Assembly: GCF_043290135.1 (NCBI RefSeq)
Contig: NC_134710.1
Location: 457,560,376-457,624,375, forward strand
Direction: 5' to 3'
Source: Rhipicephalus microplus
Lineage: Eukaryota > Arthropoda > Arachnida > Ixodida > Ixodidae
Length of the DNA stretch: 64,000 nt
Below the pieces are notes generated by a model that made no database searches, had not been told where the DNA came from, and saw nothing but the letters and a program-made list of their open reading frames with translations. Positions 11,416 through 23,496 of this stretch are shown here, in pieces (position 1 is the stretch's first letter; each line of letters opens with the position of its first letter). Position numbers and translations under genes: made by a program.

Positions 11416-13062
11416 GATAGTGATGCCGTTTTTCGTTGTATACTTGCAGCGATGGCGGTAATCCTGATAAGTTTGAAGTTCTGGTAATGAAAGGAGTTGA
11501 ACTATAGTGCTTCACGAAAATGCGTCCGCCTCGATGTTTTCGCTGTCTTTTTGATGTCGAATGTTAACGTCATACATCGACAGCTTCAGAGACCATTGAA
11601 AGAGCCGGCCATGGGGGTTTTTTATGTTTTTGAGCCATTGCAAAGCAGCATGATCGGTGACAACAGTGAATGGTCGTCCATGTAGATAGCAGTGCCACTT
11701 GTGAACAGCGTCAATTAGAGCGAGGCATTCGAGCTCTGTATTGACATAATTTCATTCGTGCGTGAGTAGCTTACGTGAGTGATAGGCAACGAGGTCTTCT
11801 TTTTCATCATGATCTCATTGCTTCAGAACTGCACCTACGACTACGTTAGATTCGTCGCTACAAAGAATGCGTGGTTTTTTGCAAAAAAAAATCGTAAAAT
11901 GGGTTTTTGGTCAGACACTAATTCATGTTCTCAAAAGCTTGTTCACACGAGGAATCCAATTCACATGGTGTGTCTTTCTTCAACAGCTTCATAAGTGGGA
12001 AAACTATGTCACCTAAGTGCGGTATAAACTGGTGGTAAACGTTATTGGCGTCTAAAAAACGCTAAAGCTCTTTCGGAGATTTCGGTCTTGGCAATCGCAA
12101 TACAGCTTCTATGTTTCTTCGTGTAGGTGACACTGTACAGTGCGACACTCTGTGACCCAGATAATCAATAAATTTTTCGGCAAAATGACCCTTCTTCAAT
12201 TTAAGTTTTATATTCTCTCTTTTCAGGGCATGCAATAGAGCTTGGCGATGCTGTAGGTGCCCGGTAAATGTGTCGGAGAAAACTACGATATTATCAAAAT
12301 AATAACGACATTCTTTATGTTATGTTTTCTTATAACTGATTTCACAGCTCTTTCGAAAGTAGCAGGAGCATATCTCAAACCGAAAGGCATAACAAGCTAC
12401 TCATAATGGCAATTTGGCGTGACGAAAGCTGTTTTTGGGATGACCTCTGGGTTCATTTTGACATGCCAAGAGCCTGACGTGATATCCAATGTTGAAAAGT
12501 ATTTCAATTTTCCCTGGTAGTCTAGAACATCGTCTATACGCGGAATAGGTTGGTAGTCAGGCACAGTGAGAGAGTTAAGCTTTCGATAATCAATGCATAA
12601 ACGTGTGCACCTTTCACCTTTTTTCTCTGGAAGAATGACGGAAGCCACGTATGGGGAAAAAGATGGACGCAATACAACTTGCTTGAGAAGTAAGTCCACT
12701 TGCCTGAAAATTTCCTATTTGTCTGCCAGGTAGCATCTGTACGTTGGTCTGTGGATAGGGACATTGTTGCTGAGGGCAATGCAGTGTCGTTCATCTGCGA
12801 TACATCCGAAGTTCATCTGAGACTTTGAGAAAATGTCTTCGTACCTGTGAAGCACCTTTCTCAAAGCAGCTTGTTGCGATGGTGGAAGGTGCGTGACATC
12901 AACGGCTTGTATAGGGGTTGTATCGGCGCTGAAAAAACACTTTTGATTTTGAAAGGAATTCTGCAGAGCTTTGTTGTCTTGAAGCAAAGTGATCGTATTA
13001 ATGTCGAGTGAAAGGTTGAAAAAGAAGGCGTTGCCCAGGCCAAGTGAGAATTCAGTCTTCAT
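11416..13062 (-). pseudogene. Element A reverse transcriptase / RNase H region
   Basis: The block 12715-13062 holds the region upstream of the RT fingers (LRKVLHRYEDIFSKSQ). The block 12397-12699 holds the fingers and palm: LPEKKGERCTRLCIDYRKLN, PIPRIDDVLDYQGKLKYFSTLD and KTAFVTPNCHYE. Further along the element strand, another frame near 12272-12305 reads RYYFDNIVVF where a YxDD catalytic box is expected, so one catalytic Asp is replaced by Asn. The remainder down to about 11416 still shows RNase H-like pieces in shifting frames with many stops. Non-functional. Confidence 0.8.
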
Positions 13063-13449
13063 GCCTTGTAGAACGTGTGCTTAGACAGCCCGCTTTATCT
13101 TCCCTATTTCCAACTGTATGTGTACGCGGCTCAAAGTTTTTGTGGTTGAGGTGACTTGCTGGACACTAATGCATGGATCCTTGAGCAACTAACGCTTGAG
13201 TTTTTTTGAAAACAACCTCTTTGATACAGGTAATGGTCGCTCCTGTATACAGAGTTGCGTTCACCATGTGTCTGTTCCCAAGTCCACCAAAACGTATTAT
13301 TGAAGCTATGGGCCACCCTCTTCGTTTCCCTGGTTGTCAGTTAGAGCAGACACCATTTCACGACGAGGACACACATTGTGCCAGTGAAACTCATTCGGCA
13401 AACCAGCGAATGCAGCATGTCTGCACGCACCGTGAAGGGTGCGCATCAA

Positions 13450-14001
13450 TCCTGCAGGAGGCCTTGGTCACGTAGAATGGGGCTCTCGATGCATGAGCTA
13501 CCGTTTTGACGAGTGTTTGGAAGCATCTCTGTGGACAGCGTCTTCCGCTTGAAGCGCAGCAGCAAGCCACTCAGCCAGGGTCGTGAGCTTCAATCCAGCG
13601 AGGCGCCTTTCGATCTTCTCAGGTACACCATCGGTCAATCCTGATACTATGTGAACGTCTTTCAAGTCTGCGAGGCGACCAAAGTGTGTCTTCTCTTCGT
13701 AGTAGTGCCTGATGCATTGTTTTCTTTTGAGCCTGCAGTGTATGAATTGGCGGAAAGGGTCCCTAACAGGTGCAGAAAATTGTTCTATCTTGCTTGTTTT
13801 GATGTCTTTCTACATATCTTCTATGTCAAAAGTCTCGGTGAGGTACCAGCGGAATGCCTCACCTTCCAGGTACTCGCTGATGCAGTCGATGCGATCTCTT
13901 TCGGACCAGCTGACGTTGCTCGCCTTCGCCACGAAGAGGTGCAACCACTTGTCAACAGGGACGTCGTCTTCAGCTCCGGTGTATTTCGGCACGCTGATCA
14001 T
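13450..14001 (-). pseudogene. Element A gag, broken
   Basis: Starts with ATG at 14001 (SVPKYTGAEDD, WLHLF, WSERDRIDCISEYLEGEAF), a capsid N-terminal region closely similar to the gag of element B (IPKYTGSTDD, WFNLFE, WSEREMITNFTDYISGEAF). After an in-frame TAG at about 13810 the frame stays open for roughly 100 more codons (DVHIVSGLTDGVPEKIERRL, then LAEWLAAALQAEDAV), which fits capsid. No clean CCHC zinc knuckle remains. The start codon lies inside the target duplication of the SINE at 14013, which now separates gag from the 5' LTR. Confidence 0.75.
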
Positions 14002-14012
14002 CTTCTTTGGTG

Positions 14013-14272
14013 GTGCCCCGCCATGGTGGTCTAGTGGCTAAGGTACCCGGCTACTGACCCGCAGGTCGCGGGATCGAATCCCGGCTGCAGCGGCTGCATT
14101 TTCGATGGAGGTTGTAGGCCCATGTGCTCAGATTTTGGTGCACGATAAAGAACCCCAGGCGGTCAAAATTTCCGGAACCCTCCACTACGGCATCTCTTAT
14201 AATCATATGGTGGTTTTGGGACGTTAAACCACACATATCAATCAATCAATCAATCAATCAATCAAACAATCA
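14013..14272 (+). mobile_element. Ruka-like SINE inserted in element A
   Basis: Full-length copy: head CCGCCATGGTGGTCTAGTGG (A box), GACCCGCAGGTCGCGGG, B box GATCGAATCCCGG, then the shared body, GTTTTGGGACGTTAAACC and an (ATCA)n tail. It is flanked by a 16-bp target duplication with one mismatch, ATCATCTT(C/A)TTTGGTG, at 13997-14012 and 14273-14288. The duplication contains the gag start codon of element A, so the SINE is younger than the LTR element. Confidence 0.93.
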
Positions 14273-14311
14273 ATCATCTTATTTGGTGTGCTCATGAAGT
14301 TGCTGCGGTCG

Positions 14312-14328
14312 ATCCTGTCGACTTAGTG
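14312..14328 (-). promoter_or_regulatory. Putative primer-binding site of element A
   Basis: Directly inside the 5' LTR on the element strand the sequence reads CACTAAGTCGACAGGAT. Element B has CACGAGTCGACAGGAT in the same place. The shared core AGTCGACAGGAT resembles the complement of the T-arm/acceptor of arthropod serine tRNAs, but the usual leading TGG is absent. The tRNA identity is inference. Confidence 0.45.
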
Positions 14329-14419
14329 TAACGGATGATACATGGAGTCAGTCAGAACACCAGTTTATTCTGATTCTTCATCTTCCTCATCTTCCTTTCC
14401 CACATTCACCTGTGAGGCG

Positions 14420-14422
<3 letters not shown>
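14329..14422 (-). repeat. 5' LTR of element A (~94 bp)
   Basis: Partner of 10245-10338. It begins TGACGCCTCACAGG on the element strand, carries AATAAA, and its outer end passes directly into (TA)n at 14422. Unusually short for a Gypsy LTR; no obvious TATA box is visible inside it. Confidence 0.85.
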
Positions 14423-14496
<74 letters not shown>

Positions 14497-14513
14497 GATA
14501 TATATATATATAT
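14422..14513. repeat. (TA)n microsatellite
   Basis: About 90 bp of TA with two small interruptions, touching the outer end of the 5' LTR of element A. Confidence 0.95.
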
Positions 14514-14789
14514 CAAGAGATCGATCGATCGAGCCAGCTATCTAGCTAGCCGCCTAAGTCTGAACGCTCTCGTGGTCGCCTCGTTCGTTAACTTGGAATA
14601 GACCAAAATTGGACTAGGAGGATATGAAGATATCAGAGCCATGACTATTTAGTCATGACACGAATAACGCCAAAATCCTGACCCTTTCCTCCAGTCTTTT
14701 GCGACACATGCCAGTACACCACGGGCAGCAGTATAAGGGTATGCGCCACAGGTGATTGACTGTTTATATCTACCCAGGAACAGCTATAT

Positions 14790-14955
14790 CAGACCTCGGT
14801 TATTAAAACATAGAAGGGCCAGAAAATGGGCATGAATCGCGCCGGCCCCAAGAATGTGTAGAATAAAAATGTAGATCCCGGGAGAACTTATTGCACCCTG
14901 GCTTTCCACGTGGCAGTCAAGTATTCTACCTGAGAGCCACGCCAGGTCTAGGAAC
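14790..14955 (-). mobile_element. Possible tRNA-derived SINE (second family)
   Basis: On the minus strand, GCGTGGCTCTCAGGTAGAAT looks like an A box/D-arm, followed by GACTGCCACGTGGAAAGCC, where an anticodon arm would lie, and a weak B box region. The downstream body differs from the Ruka-like family. Highly diverged; boundaries are approximate. Confidence 0.4.
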
Positions 14956-16190
14956 GTCTTTAAAAAAAGGCTTCATACAAGAGTCATCTCAGTGCGAGGT
15001 CATTTGTGGTTGCAGTGCTGGCTATTTTATTTTATAGCAAGGTAATGAACATTACCTGTGGGCTTTTATGAAACAGATGTCATCGCCAATTTTGGTTGCA
15101 GCGTTACGTCTGCTTTTACAATAGTCGAACAAACAATCTATATGTACTTATATTACCAAGCCACTTATATTCAAGCTTTGGGCGACCCTAGAGCAGCAGC
15201 CCAAACAGATGATTAGAATATTATACGTAATATTCGTGTATTGCTCCGGGATCGAGTGACGCTTGGCTCAATGCCGAAAAATGCAGCATAGACAGCTACT
15301 GGCTGACTGCTTCACATGAAACCCATTCCCTCAGTGCGTGAGGTCTGCCAAATAATTTATGTATTTCAAGAAAACGATGTAAAATATTTCAATTTTGAGC
15401 AATTAGAAGTTAGCAGTTTCGAATGGAAAGTGAGGTATAAAAGGCGGTATTAAAGTCCATGTATCTTCACCCTGGATGTTCTCAGGTGCCATTCAACTGC
15501 ACACGGTTATGAGAGGGCGTTACACAGCCTCCAAATAAAATCTCTCTGGGTTAAAAGAAAGAATGCCCTGATTTCACCAACCAATGCGTATCGCAACGCC
15601 AGTATGAATAGGGCCGCCAGATAAGGTGCAACCAGCACACCTTGATGACTTAAGGTTTAAGGGAAACCATCCGCGTTACATAAACTCGCAAAGTGCCTGA
15701 AGTCACGTGCTAAGGCATTCCTACCTAACAAAATGTCAAGGTAGTAAAAAAGCTCCATTGATTAACGCACTAAATGGTGCGCGAAAATATTTATCGCCAA
15801 ACGTTATGTAGGAGATTACACAGCCTCGAAAGTTTTATGGTCTAGCTCTTCTGTCTTAAATTCGGAAATCTCATGTCCAACCAAATTACGTAATGTAAAT
15901 TTTAAACCACAACGCATGTCTGAATATCCTGAGTGTGACGCATATATGCAGTAAAATAGACTCGTTCTTAAAACAAGCTTCACTATGCCTGCTTTTGCTA
16001 AACTGTCTTGTGACATGGAGGCTGTGCTCTGTTGGCTTCCCCGCCTGTAAATGCGACGTTTCGCGCTTTCCGGAACGGATCTACTCTTGTGTCGTAGGTC
16101 CCATTAATTAGGAAGGCGATATCCGGGCTAATGCCAAGGGCTGAAATATCGGCCCCCAAATCTGCACCACGAAAGCGTGGACCATTTAGA
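14956..16190. other. No recognisable gene
   Basis: AT-rich sequence with only short open frames. No domain, repeat or RNA recognised. Confidence 0.5.
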
Positions 16191-16199
16191 AGTGGCCGT

Positions 16200-17330
16200 A
16201 TTTGGCGCGCCAGCGGATGGTGGCTGCGGTCCAAAGTACAAGTCCGAGCCGAGAGTTGATAAAGAGAACAAAATTACATTCTCAACTGTGGCAGATCAAA
16301 CCGATACAAAAATATGCACACATGACAATAGTTGAATACCATATGTCTCCAATCAAACAACGGACTACACAGTACAATCAGCTACACTCGAAACAACGAA
16401 CACAAACAACAATACGCGCTACAATGCAATCATATGCATCGAACAAGCAAGACACTAAAAGACTAAAGAGTTCGATAACTTATTCAGTTCAAAGTCCTTG
16501 GAACAAACTCTGGATAATACTCTTCCAAAAATCGCTCACTCGAAGTCCAGCGCTGTTGTTGTTCTGCTGCCCCCAAAGTTTCTCTTCCAGGAAACCTCGC
16601 GTCTTCGATTGGCCGCTTTCGAAGCAACAAACTTCGCCGGTAACACGTCGGCTCCCCACGCGTTGCATTTGCCGGACGCGTCTTTGCTCTCTGGCGGTAG
16701 ACACACTCTTCTGCTTGTAGCACGAGTCTTACCACTCAAGTGGGAATCCTCTTCATTACCTGCTTTGTCGCTAAGGGCAAAACGTTCGCCGATACGATTC
16801 GGTGGAATGACCCTACGCACACTTGCGCAAAACTTTCATTTTCTGCCTACGTGCGCGAGCGCAAACTTTCTTCTTCTCTTGCTCTACATTCTCTGCTGCT
16901 TGCTTAAATACCTTCCGCCCAAGATTCCCGAAACTTCCCATCGTTTCGTCGGCGCGATGCACAGCCAAGGCTGGGGAAAGAGCGAGACGTTTCGAGGGCC
17001 GTCCGCTACCCGTGACGCAACTCTGCATAACCACGCCCCTTTCCTTCGAGAGCCGTCCAGGGCTTGCTCGGCCACCGATGTGAGGAGGATGGTCGGTGAG
17101 ACTACGATTCCGAGAGGGTAGAGACGGCTCGGCCGCGGAGCCTTTAGATGTCTGTTTTCTTCTTTATCATTGACTTCGAGGCACTTCTCTGCGGTTGGTA
17201 TCGTTACTGCCGCTAGAATTCGGCGGCGCACGCTTTTTTGGAGAGCTCGTTTGTGACATCTTGCGGACGCACAAAACGCTATTCCGAGAGTTCCAACTGT
17301 TTGGAGGCATATGCATGAAAGCACCACCTT
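16200..17330 (-). other. GC-rich promoter-like block, possible LTR
   Basis: A CpG-rich stretch stands out from its AT-rich surroundings. On the minus strand it contains GGTATTTAAGC (near 16902-16912), a TATA-like box, followed by AT-rich sequence and then TGGCGCGCCAAATACGG near 16196-16212, which would suit a primer-binding site after an LTR. No second copy exists in the window and no terminal TG...CA pair was fixed, so it could equally be a host promoter or another repeat. Open frames overlap on both strands, which is usual in GC-rich DNA and is not evidence of a gene. Confidence 0.3.
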
Positions 17331-18099
17331 ATGATAGAAAATGGACGTGTTTTTTTAAAAAAATTCGCTTCGTTTGGTCAGTCAACGTCTTCGCCATAGA
17401 AGCTCCTGGCCACCAGAGTGACGTGCGCTGGTGCGTTCTCGTGCTATGCCAAATATTAGCGTTAACACTTTAACAAGAGATAAATCGCTCGAACGGCGGC
17501 TGCATTTTATTATGGGTGTCTTTTATGCCAGGGTCTATCAAAATTTCATTGTCCCATTTCCATCGAAGAAATGACGTTGAAATTAGGATTATATTTTGAA
17601 GAGAAAACGTTAGCCCATACCTGCGTGTTAATCTGCAAATTTCGTCGAAAGACGATAGTCTTGCGTGTGGAGAGAGTGAACAAAACATCTATTTTATGTT
17701 CTGCGCAAGAAAATCGGTGAATGGTATTCTGGAGACGCTGTGTTAGAGTGCCTTAATAGTGCAGTGGAGGCAAACGAGCGCATCAAGTCACGACACACGC
17801 GAGGCTTGAGCGCCATCTGGCAATTTTCTCGGAAAGTGTAGCAGGTGGCTCTGAGACGGGGGTGTGCGCCCGTCTCAGAGGTGATAAGGTGTAAAACACA
17901 AGGCGACGGGTTGGTGCCACCACCGTCTCGTCTTATCAAAGCGTTGGAAACACTCGCCTTTTCGCGCAAGCGTTGCATGGTCAGCGCAGCATGATGAGCG
18001 CTATCTTCCTTAAGAATACATATTGATGCCTTTTCTAGTAAAAGACGCACATGCAGATTATATACATGTTGCCATGGTGCCCCAGACATGCGCAATAAT
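17331..18099. other. No recognisable gene
   Basis: Nothing recognised apart from a short inverted repeat near 17850-17880 (GAGACGGGGGTGTG facing CGCCCGTCTC). Confidence 0.45.
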
Positions 18100-18366
18100 T
18101 GCTTTTAAATTGACAATTGCACAAGTATGAACGGTAACTTTGAGCAAAATTGGTGGGCGCTGCGGATCGGGACGGCCGTTTCAAGTACGTGGTGCCGTTG
18201 AGAGTGGACAAACAAACAATTGTACAGACAGACTAAAATTGTTGCGTCGAAAGTCCCTAAGAAAGACTAGCGTCTTTAAAAGTTCCATCATTTGGAGTTG
18301 AACCCACGGCTTCCTAGTCCGCGCCGTCAGCTGCAGGCACGCTATTCACTGCGCCACGGTCACACA
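18100..18366 (-). mobile_element. tRNA-derived SINE (third family)
   Basis: The minus-strand head reads CCGTGGCGCAGTGAATAGCG (A box) and GTGGGTTCAACTCC (B box), about 55 bp apart, followed by an unrelated ~200-bp body. This is the RNA polymerase III promoter layout of tRNA-derived SINEs. The acceptor stem is not preserved, so it is not an active tRNA gene. The 3' boundary is a guess. Confidence 0.55.
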
Positions 18367-19001
18367 ATCTGGAGGTTTTATAAATGCGCCTTTATATCTC
18401 ACACTTTCTTCTCTTAGTGCCCTTGATCGGTTGGGTGGTGTCGCCCTCTAGTAGTGGTAAAGTGAAGTAGGGCATCATGACCGTTGAATACGCGATTAGT
18501 TTCCGCAATGCGTCGTTCTCGTGAGTCCGTCCCCTTCGGCCCGTCGTCATAAGGTGAAGTGCAATTTTGTCACATTCTGCTTTCAGTGGTGCTCTTCTGG
18601 CTGCCACACCACTTTTTCTGATAGCGCTTTCACCACGAAATACTACAGGAGGTTCGTTTAATTTTTGATCAAGGACGTCAGTCGACGGGATATTGGTGTA
18701 CCATCAAGCGTAAACTGAGTGCATCCGCGTTAAACGGTGATATAACTGCCTAACACCAAGAGTCATTGTGCAACCATTGTGCATGTACAGTAAACAGTCA
18801 GTTATTTCTGTAAGGACACGTTTTATTTTCAAGTTATACTGATTCCTATGACGGAAGGGTCAACCATGTTTTTAATGTTCATCCTATTGCGTTTGCGACG
18901 GAATGTGGCTTTGGCACAATAAGTGATGAGTTCGCCGCCGCAAGGTAAATGTTTTTGACATTTTTTCTTCTTTATTGTTTGTTTTACGGATATATCCGCA
19001 G
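18367..19001. other. No recognisable gene
   Basis: Unrecognised sequence upstream of the last hAT block. A pyrimidine-rich stretch (about 18960-18985) ending at CCGCAG (to 19001) would be a good splice acceptor for the following hAT block. Confidence 0.4.
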
Positions 19002-19452
19002 CTGACAATTGGAACATAATGCAGATCAAAAACTTACGGAGAAAGCTGCTTAAACCAGCCGCGCTCTGCAAGAGGAAGTTGCAAAGCCGAATACAACTAC
19101 TTTTTCTGGTTCTATTTGGGATGTCGTTGATCGCGCACTGATCGCGCATTCAGTTAAGGAAATGGCCTCTCAGTTCAAGACATACTACAATAACCTTGTA
19201 GCTGATCGGCGCACCAATCCGAACCCACTTGAGACTTGGCACATCATGCAAACTGGCCTAGATTATGTGTTTGACGCTGCAATGCAGTATTCACGCATTC
19301 TTGCAACGTCAGTAGCATCCGAGCGCAATTTTTTCTCATGCTGGATGTGTCGCGACCCAAAAGAGCTGTCGGTGTTTACCCTAGCATCTCGGCCAAAAGA
19401 CATTTCTTATCCAGTAGAAAAAAGCATGTGGTTCGGTGCAGCTACCGCATGA
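19002..19452 (+). pseudogene. hAT transposase C-terminal dimerisation block
   Basis: From about 19066 the frame reads LQEEVAKPN, then SIWDVVDRA, NPNPLETWHIMQ, ILATSVASERNFFS and a tail, ending in TGA at 19450. The NPLxxW and ATSVxSER blocks are the hallmark of the hAT dimerisation region. It is in the same orientation as the hAT core at 9431-10088 and is probably the same gene, separated by element A and other sequence. A stop just upstream (19051) and ambiguous splice phase show decay. Confidence 0.75.
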
Positions 19453-22400
19453 AACAAAACAAAAGAGGACTGTTGAGAAAGTAAGCAGCACGGCGATTCA
19501 CGAACTTTCAACACAGACGTTTACTGCAAATTTCTAACGTTCCAACGCATCTTCTTGTTGCTCCTTTTGTTCGTGTTAGTTTTTTTCCGCGCTGTTTCAT
19601 TGTGTTGCCGTTTAAACGCATCTCTCATAACACTTTATAAATGAGTATTTTTCGTCGCCTGTAGTGTCAATCGCAAATTTATTTGTATTTTATTCCAACC
19701 TCAGATTTTACATAATTCTGTCTTGTATAAGTGCCACATAGTAATATGCACAGCTTATTTCCTGACTACTTCTTAGTGCCGTTCTGGTTTACTGTTTAGC
19801 AAAAAAAATATTGTTTTCCAATGAAAGAGATAGCGAGAAAATATATAAGGCAGAGAGGGTGGCCTGAGCTAGTACGCCCCAGCCTGCTACTCTGCACCGA
19901 ATAAAATGCAACAGGGAAAAAAGAGTGATGAAGTGTGATCATGGGGTAATCCGTATATACATGATAAGACACGTGTGCTAACGTAAAGAGAAGGACGTTA
20001 CTAACTATCTTTTATTACTCTGTATACGAAGTAGCCCAATTGTCCATCCTAAAGGCTATATATCATTTTCACAATTGTTTAGCTAGCTTTCCTGTGACGC
20101 AGTTAGCCCAATTAATGGCAGCTAGTCAATTCTTCAAATATTGTTCAGGCGTGGTATGCTTACGCTGAGACGCACAAAATCTAGGCTTGGCTTTCTTCAC
20201 ATGAACACGCATAATAGACAGCACGTCCAACTACAAGCTCGTCTCCAGCTGAAGCACGAAAGTTGCTGTCATTAGCCGAAAGAAAATGTAGCGCAGGCCT
20301 ACGCACTCACGTATTGTGAAAAGGGTCTTGAAGACCCTTTTTGTGATCCGCAACATTAGGTGTCAGTTTACCGAACGTATAGCATCCAGTGCATTTCTGT
20401 AGAAGAAAAGTCTTTGTAGTATTTAGTAATGCTGTATGGTCGCATATTTAGGGAGAAATACAGCTTTCAGCTAGAGGACTTCGTCTTCTGCTGCGAGAAG
20501 AAAAGACAGTCGCGAAATTAATGTTGTAAGGCCTGATACACTTGAAAGCGCCCACAGTTCAGGCTGTACACATGATTGAAAAGGTGTGAGGGGTGCTGTG
20601 TTAAGCAACTATCAGACGAAACCTTCGGATTATACTGGCGCAGCTGCTGTTTAATCTATCCGGGAGGCATAAGCTCGTGTCATTTTTTTCCCGCAGTTGC
20701 CTGTACCGATGGTCTTTTTGAGGCCAGTATGTTTCAGTGTTATCTCTGCATAGGTGACCTTAAAGAAAAGATCGCGTCAGTCAACAATTATAGTATTATG
20801 TAGGGCTTCCACACTATCTAACCCACAAACCGAAAAAAAAGATGCCATGGTTACGAGAGCGAGCGTCTCATTTATTTCATCTTCCTCCTCGTCTCTATTT
20901 AATTTACCTTTTTGTGGATTTCCCCAACCTACTCCACACTGCATGTTTTAGCTGCAACTTTCCAACCAGTGTCGTTCCCGAACGCTTCTCCTGTTTTGAT
21001 GAGCTCGAGTAGGGAGTCTTCGAGCAAATACGACCTTCTGCCGAATGGTGCAAGGATGATGGCCACAGGTGCTGGAATCCCTGACATCAACCAACGAGGA
21101 CGGGCTCCTTCTGTCCAAAGTGCGAAAGTTGAAATTTTCGCACACTGGACACAAGGAACCCGTCGTCGACACTTTCGAAAGCTGGAATTTTCGATCGTCA
21201 GCACGTCTGATACAAAGATTTGGGTTCATATGAAACACAAACAATGCCTCTCAAACAAAGGGAGATTGGTTTTAAAGCCCCCACAAAAATGTCAATTAAT
21301 CGATTATTTCATTAAACCATTTTACCGAAAACAATTGGTCGATCAAAGGCTAACGAATATTGAATAATTGAATAAAATTTTAATTGACCGTCGTGGCCGA
21401 GGTGGCGGCGCGAAGGCAAACCCCGGCGCATGCCTTCCCCGCTAGCACGTTGACAAGGCGCTGGGGGCAATGGCATAAACGAAGCGGCCGCGTCGGGCTG
21501 CATAGCCGCGTCTTGGGTGATGTTCCGACGGGCGATGAAAGCAGTGGCGGTGTAGTTGACCTAGTACTGAAGCTGGCGAGAGCGTCTGCACTTGACGCGC
21601 GCCCATGGTAACCGTCTAAAGCATGTAACTGCGCGTTTTGACTGACTGTCTCGACGCCTGCTACGCGTCATGGTGCCAAATTGAATGTGCAGATTCGTCA
21701 AAGTTGCGCCGAATCAGGCGCGTGCTGATCCTTATAGAATGCTTCATTCAGATTTCGCATAGATGCACCTAGGTTCTCGCTAGTTAATGTGCGTATTGCA
21801 AGCAGCACTTCGAGCCCTCATTCAATGATTGTATGCGAACGCACATAGACGAGTCAAGTAACAAAGCAGTGACCGAAACCTACAGTGCTTGTGTCGTAGT
21901 TCCTTCGATAACTATAGCATTGATCCTTATATGAGCTCGATTGTTTTATGAGTAGCCTGAGTACCTGCCACGCTACCTAAATGCTTATATTAGGAGCGGC
22001 TGAATGCTATCGCACCAGTTTAACCCTCTTTCTTAAATGCCGAAAAGCCATCTTGTTTTAGCAGGATGGTTCACAGTTACTGTGCACTGGTTCATACCAC
22101 CTATGAAGCATTCAATACCAGGTAGCCAAACAGAAGGCACGCGTTCATCTTTTGGGAAGAAACTTCATGTCTCCGGCCTCATTTGAAACAAGTCAAAATG
22201 CGTCGATGTAAATATAAGTAATCTAATTTTCTTTTTGGCGTGCTTCCTGGCGCCAAAACACTGATTCACATGACATAATTAGCATACATGCTCTCGAATG
22301 CTGCATATACAACAACAATGTCAGCTGTCAATTGTCCCCCTCCCGGCTTTGCCTCGATGTCGCTCGCGAGTATTTTCTTGGTCTCGAAAGACTGCCATGG

Positions 22401-22659
22401 GCGATGATTTCGCTTTATTTTGCACGTTCTTGACAGCGCAAGCGCAGATGACAGGCTGCAACCGACAAGCACAAAATCCTGATAAGCTCAGCGCTTTGTG
22501 GTGACATTGCACGCGTACTTTGCAAAGAAATAATTGGTGAGAACACATCACCTGTAATAAAGGTAGTGAACGCGAGAACGGAACAAATTGCAGTGCGGTG
22601 AATTAGTTATTCATGCAACAAAGGAACTCTTATGTGGAGATGATGCAGCTACATTCAAA
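19453..22659. other. No recognisable gene
   Basis: About 3.2 kb of AT-rich sequence. An open stretch at 20912-21367 (+), overlapped by minus-strand frames, shows no recognisable domain. No hAT terminal inverted repeat was identified after the C-terminal block. Confidence 0.45.
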
Positions 22660-23465
22660 AAGGCCTGCATGATTACGTGGTTTTTATGCGAAGCAGCTTT
22701 TTGAATAGCCTGTATAACACTGTTCCTCTGTCCGAACTGCTTCCCTTGCCGCCGGCATTGGAGCGGTGCCAAGTAGGAAACGTCCTCCTAGCAGTGCCTG
22801 GTGACGTCTCTCACCCTCGCTTGCCACGTGCTCACCGCATGTCAGCTCTCTTTTTCTTCACCACTCCACCACTCGCAACAATTGAGTCCACTCCTCACGT
22901 GGCCATCATCTCACCCGCACCACCTCTCTCTATCTGCCGGCAATAAGAAGCCGCGAGGCGGAGCCGGGTGCGCGCGATGTGTGCGCAACGAGAATCTTGC
23001 GGCGCCGACATTGTGTACAGCGCACCGCTGCTGCTTGCTGCCCGATCGCACCCACGGGCGAGACGCCGTCGCGACATGCTTCCCGCTAGGGTGCGCTTAC
23101 TTTTCCCGGATTTCGCCGGTGTTGCGAGGATTACCGAAGTCGACCGCTTTCGCGAATGGCGACGTCAACACCGATGAGGCGCGAGCCAGTGAAGCTGAAC
23201 GCAAAAGTCGGCAGTGCAAGTCAAGCAATACCGACGAGGTGCGAGTCAAGAACACCGATCGTGTTCGAGAATACAGATGGTGTGCGGGTAACCGTGACGA
23301 GACGTGAGTGAAGAAAGACGTGCGGAAGCCTCGTCAAAGGGTCCCACCTTCCCATGTCTTCGTTCGAAATAAACGTTTACACGAGTAAACGCTACACTGA
23401 GTTTCTTGGGAAACCAGTCTTCCAGCATCCGCGTCGACGCCTGTTTTTACCGGGTCAACACCGTG
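22660..23465 (+). other. GC-rich block with polyadenylation signal, possible solo LTR
   Basis: Compositionally distinct, CpG-rich stretch. Near 23368 there is AATAAACG, and about 90 bp later the block ends in CCGGGTCAACA, an arrangement seen in the R-U5 part of some arthropod LTRs. Imperfect short tandem motifs (ACCGAYGAGGYGCGAG) occur at 23170-23260. No matching second LTR, start boundary or target duplication was found, so this remains a weak call. Confidence 0.25.
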
Positions 23466-23496
23466 CGAAACTCTGCTGCTTGGCGTCGCATCCGGC

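Larger units (their letters stand above)
10245..14422 (-). mobile_element. Ty3/Gypsy LTR retrotransposon A, degenerate
   Basis: Minus-strand element bounded by a ~94-bp direct repeat (10245-10338 and 14329-14422; six differences by hand count, about 94% identity). Internal order on the minus strand is gag, reverse transcriptase, RNase H relic and integrase, the Ty3/Gypsy order. Both outer ends meet (TA)n. Multiple stops and frameshifts, a Ruka-like SINE inserted at the gag start and a mutated reverse transcriptase active site (YFDN) show it is dead. No envelope-like ORF lies after integrase. The very short LTR, the putative primer site and the gag resemble element B (54267-56238). Confidence 0.85.

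Noticed and set aside
16498..17121. 207-codon plus-strand ORF as a gene
   Set aside because: It lies in GC-rich DNA where long frames occur on both strands by composition, and the protein is Leu/Arg/Ser-rich without a domain.
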